Origin: Streptomyces beigongshangae
Lineage (GTDB): Bacteria > Actinomycetota > Actinomycetes > Streptomycetales > Streptomycetaceae
NCBI RefSeq assembly: GCF_019710745.1
Contig: NZ_JAHKJW010000009.1
Span: 85,136 to 149,135 of the forward strand
DNA: 64,000 bases
Reading direction: 5' to 3'
Shown here: positions 61,418-64,000 of the stretch, one piece after another
How the letters are laid out: each line of letters begins with the position of its first letter
Numbering within the stretch: the stretch's first letter is position 1
Made by a program: the position numbers and the translations under genes
Notes under the pieces: model-generated
What the model saw: the letters and a program-made list of their open reading frames with translations, nothing else
Told to the model about the DNA's origin: nothing
Database searches by the model: none

Positions 61418-61448
61418 GGGGGTGCCCCTCGTCACGAGGGGCACCCCC
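61418..61448 (+). terminator. Strong hairpin after rocD
   Basis: GGGGGTGCCCCTCGT and ACGAGGGGCACCCCC pair perfectly, beginning 14 bases after the stop. Another GGGGCGCGGGGAACTGCGCG repeat follows. Confidence 0.8.
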
Positions 61449-61541
61449 GGCCCCTTGGGGGCGCGGGGAACTGCGCGACCGGCCCGCACCCGACGACACG
61501 ACCGGCCGCCCCGCACCCCGCCTCCTCGGAGGGTCGGAGGG

Positions 61542-63815
<2,274 letters not shown>

Positions 63816-63846
63816 TCACGTCTCCAAGTGTCGGGGGGAGAGCTGA

Positions 63847-63871
63847 GTACCCGCGACCCGGTAGGTGAATC
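63847..63871 (-). promoter_or_regulatory. Sigma-B-type promoter of catalase gene
   Basis: On the minus strand GATT (63868-63871), a 15-base spacer and GGGTAC (63847-63852) match the S. coelicolor sigma-B consensus GNNT-N14-16-GGGTAC, about 30 bases upstream of the ATG. Confidence 0.6.
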
Positions 63872-63896
63872 GTCGTCTTCCCGCCGGGCATGCGGA

Positions 63897-63932
63897 GGGC
63901 CGCGAATCCGGGTCCCACCGGATTCGCGGCCC
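63897..63932 (-). terminator. 15-bp perfect hairpin between the right-edge gene and catalase
   Basis: GGGCCGCGAATCCGG and CCGGATTCGCGGCCC flank a 6-base loop, 28 bases past the stop of the right-edge gene, ending that transcript before the catalase promoter. Confidence 0.8.
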
Positions 63933-63959
63933 GGTCCCACGGCCGCGGCGCGATCCGCC

Positions 63960-64000
63960 TCAGCGGCCCAGCTCCCGCTTCAGCTCCGCCTTGTCCATGG
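63960..64000 (-). CDS. C-terminus of an unidentified gene (DUF7218/Rho_N-like end), partial
   Basis: The last 12 residues before a TGA read MDKAELKRELGR. This matches the short helical end I recall from small Streptomyces proteins annotated as plasmid-stabilisation or DUF7218 proteins, which finish in a Rho_N-like MNKAEL helix. Only 41 bases are visible and the rest is outside the window, so identity is tentative. The hairpin just downstream supports a real gene end here. Confidence 0.45.
   Translation of the reverse strand, partial: MDKAELKRELGR

Overview
The window is high-GC actinobacterial chromosome and reads as Streptomyces. The evidence is the strong third-position GC bias, dense operons with ATGA/GTGA overlaps, DmdR/IdeR-type iron boxes, a Nur-type nickel box, an rppA-CYP158-cupin pigment cluster, a MurT/GatD pair, a DUF6777 protein next to a Ser/Thr kinase, and a catalase behind a sigma-B-like promoter. 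From memory, the order in the right half (ligase, rppA, P450, cupin, acyl-CoA dehydrogenase, deformylase, MurT/GatD, phosphofructokinase, CtaG, rocD) resembles the S. coelicolor SCO1202-SCO1223 neighbourhood. No rRNA, tRNA, CRISPR array, transposase or phage gene was seen.

Left part (1-9.8 kb): the end of a sugar ABC importer operon closed by a GH3 beta-xylosidase/glucosidase (bxlEFG-bxlA-like). It is followed by a sugar-acid module: a FAH-fold enzyme, an IlvD/Edd dehydratase and a divergent FadR-type regulator with a palindromic operator between them. This looks like a xylooligosaccharide uptake and non-phosphorylative pentonate locus. An HxlR regulator and a divergent RidA protein follow.

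Borosin-like locus (9.9-13.2 kb): an 84-aa peptide with a helical leader and a hydrophobic C-terminal core overlaps a tetrapyrrole-methylase-fold enzyme that keeps the Y-R-Y-Y active-site spacing of borosin alpha-N-methyltransferases. A second, class I methyltransferase lies downstream. This is a candidate split borosin (backbone N-methylated RiPP) operon and is the main discovery of the window. A divergent single-span membrane protein and an unknown 223-aa protein lie next to it.

Middle (13.3-35.7 kb): a secreted GH97 glycosidase behind a LacI-type palindrome; an ECF41-type sigma factor; an iron-siderophore uptake operon with two iron boxes; DUF779 and secreted phosphodiester-glycosidase genes; a secreted phosphodiesterase; a five-gene nickel/peptide ABC importer (nikABCDE-like) with a Nur-like box; an acyl-CoA dehydrogenase/quinone oxidoreductase operon; and a divergent XRE-cupin regulator and thioredoxin-reductase-like flavoprotein.

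Right part (35.7-64 kb): ATP-dependent DNA ligase plus NUDIX; succinate-semialdehyde dehydrogenase; the rppA/CYP158/momA-like flaviolin operon; an acyl-CoA dehydrogenase with a divergent TetR; peptide deformylase; MurT/GatD (lipid II amidation); phosphofructokinase; CtaG; a DUF6777/PASTA lipoprotein and Ser/Thr kinase; a LytS/LytTR two-component system wrapped around a monocarboxylate symporter; an Lrp regulator with an arginine dihydrolase/dimethylargininase-like enzyme and ornithine aminotransferase; and a large-subunit catalase. The final bases hold the C-terminus of one more minus-strand gene.
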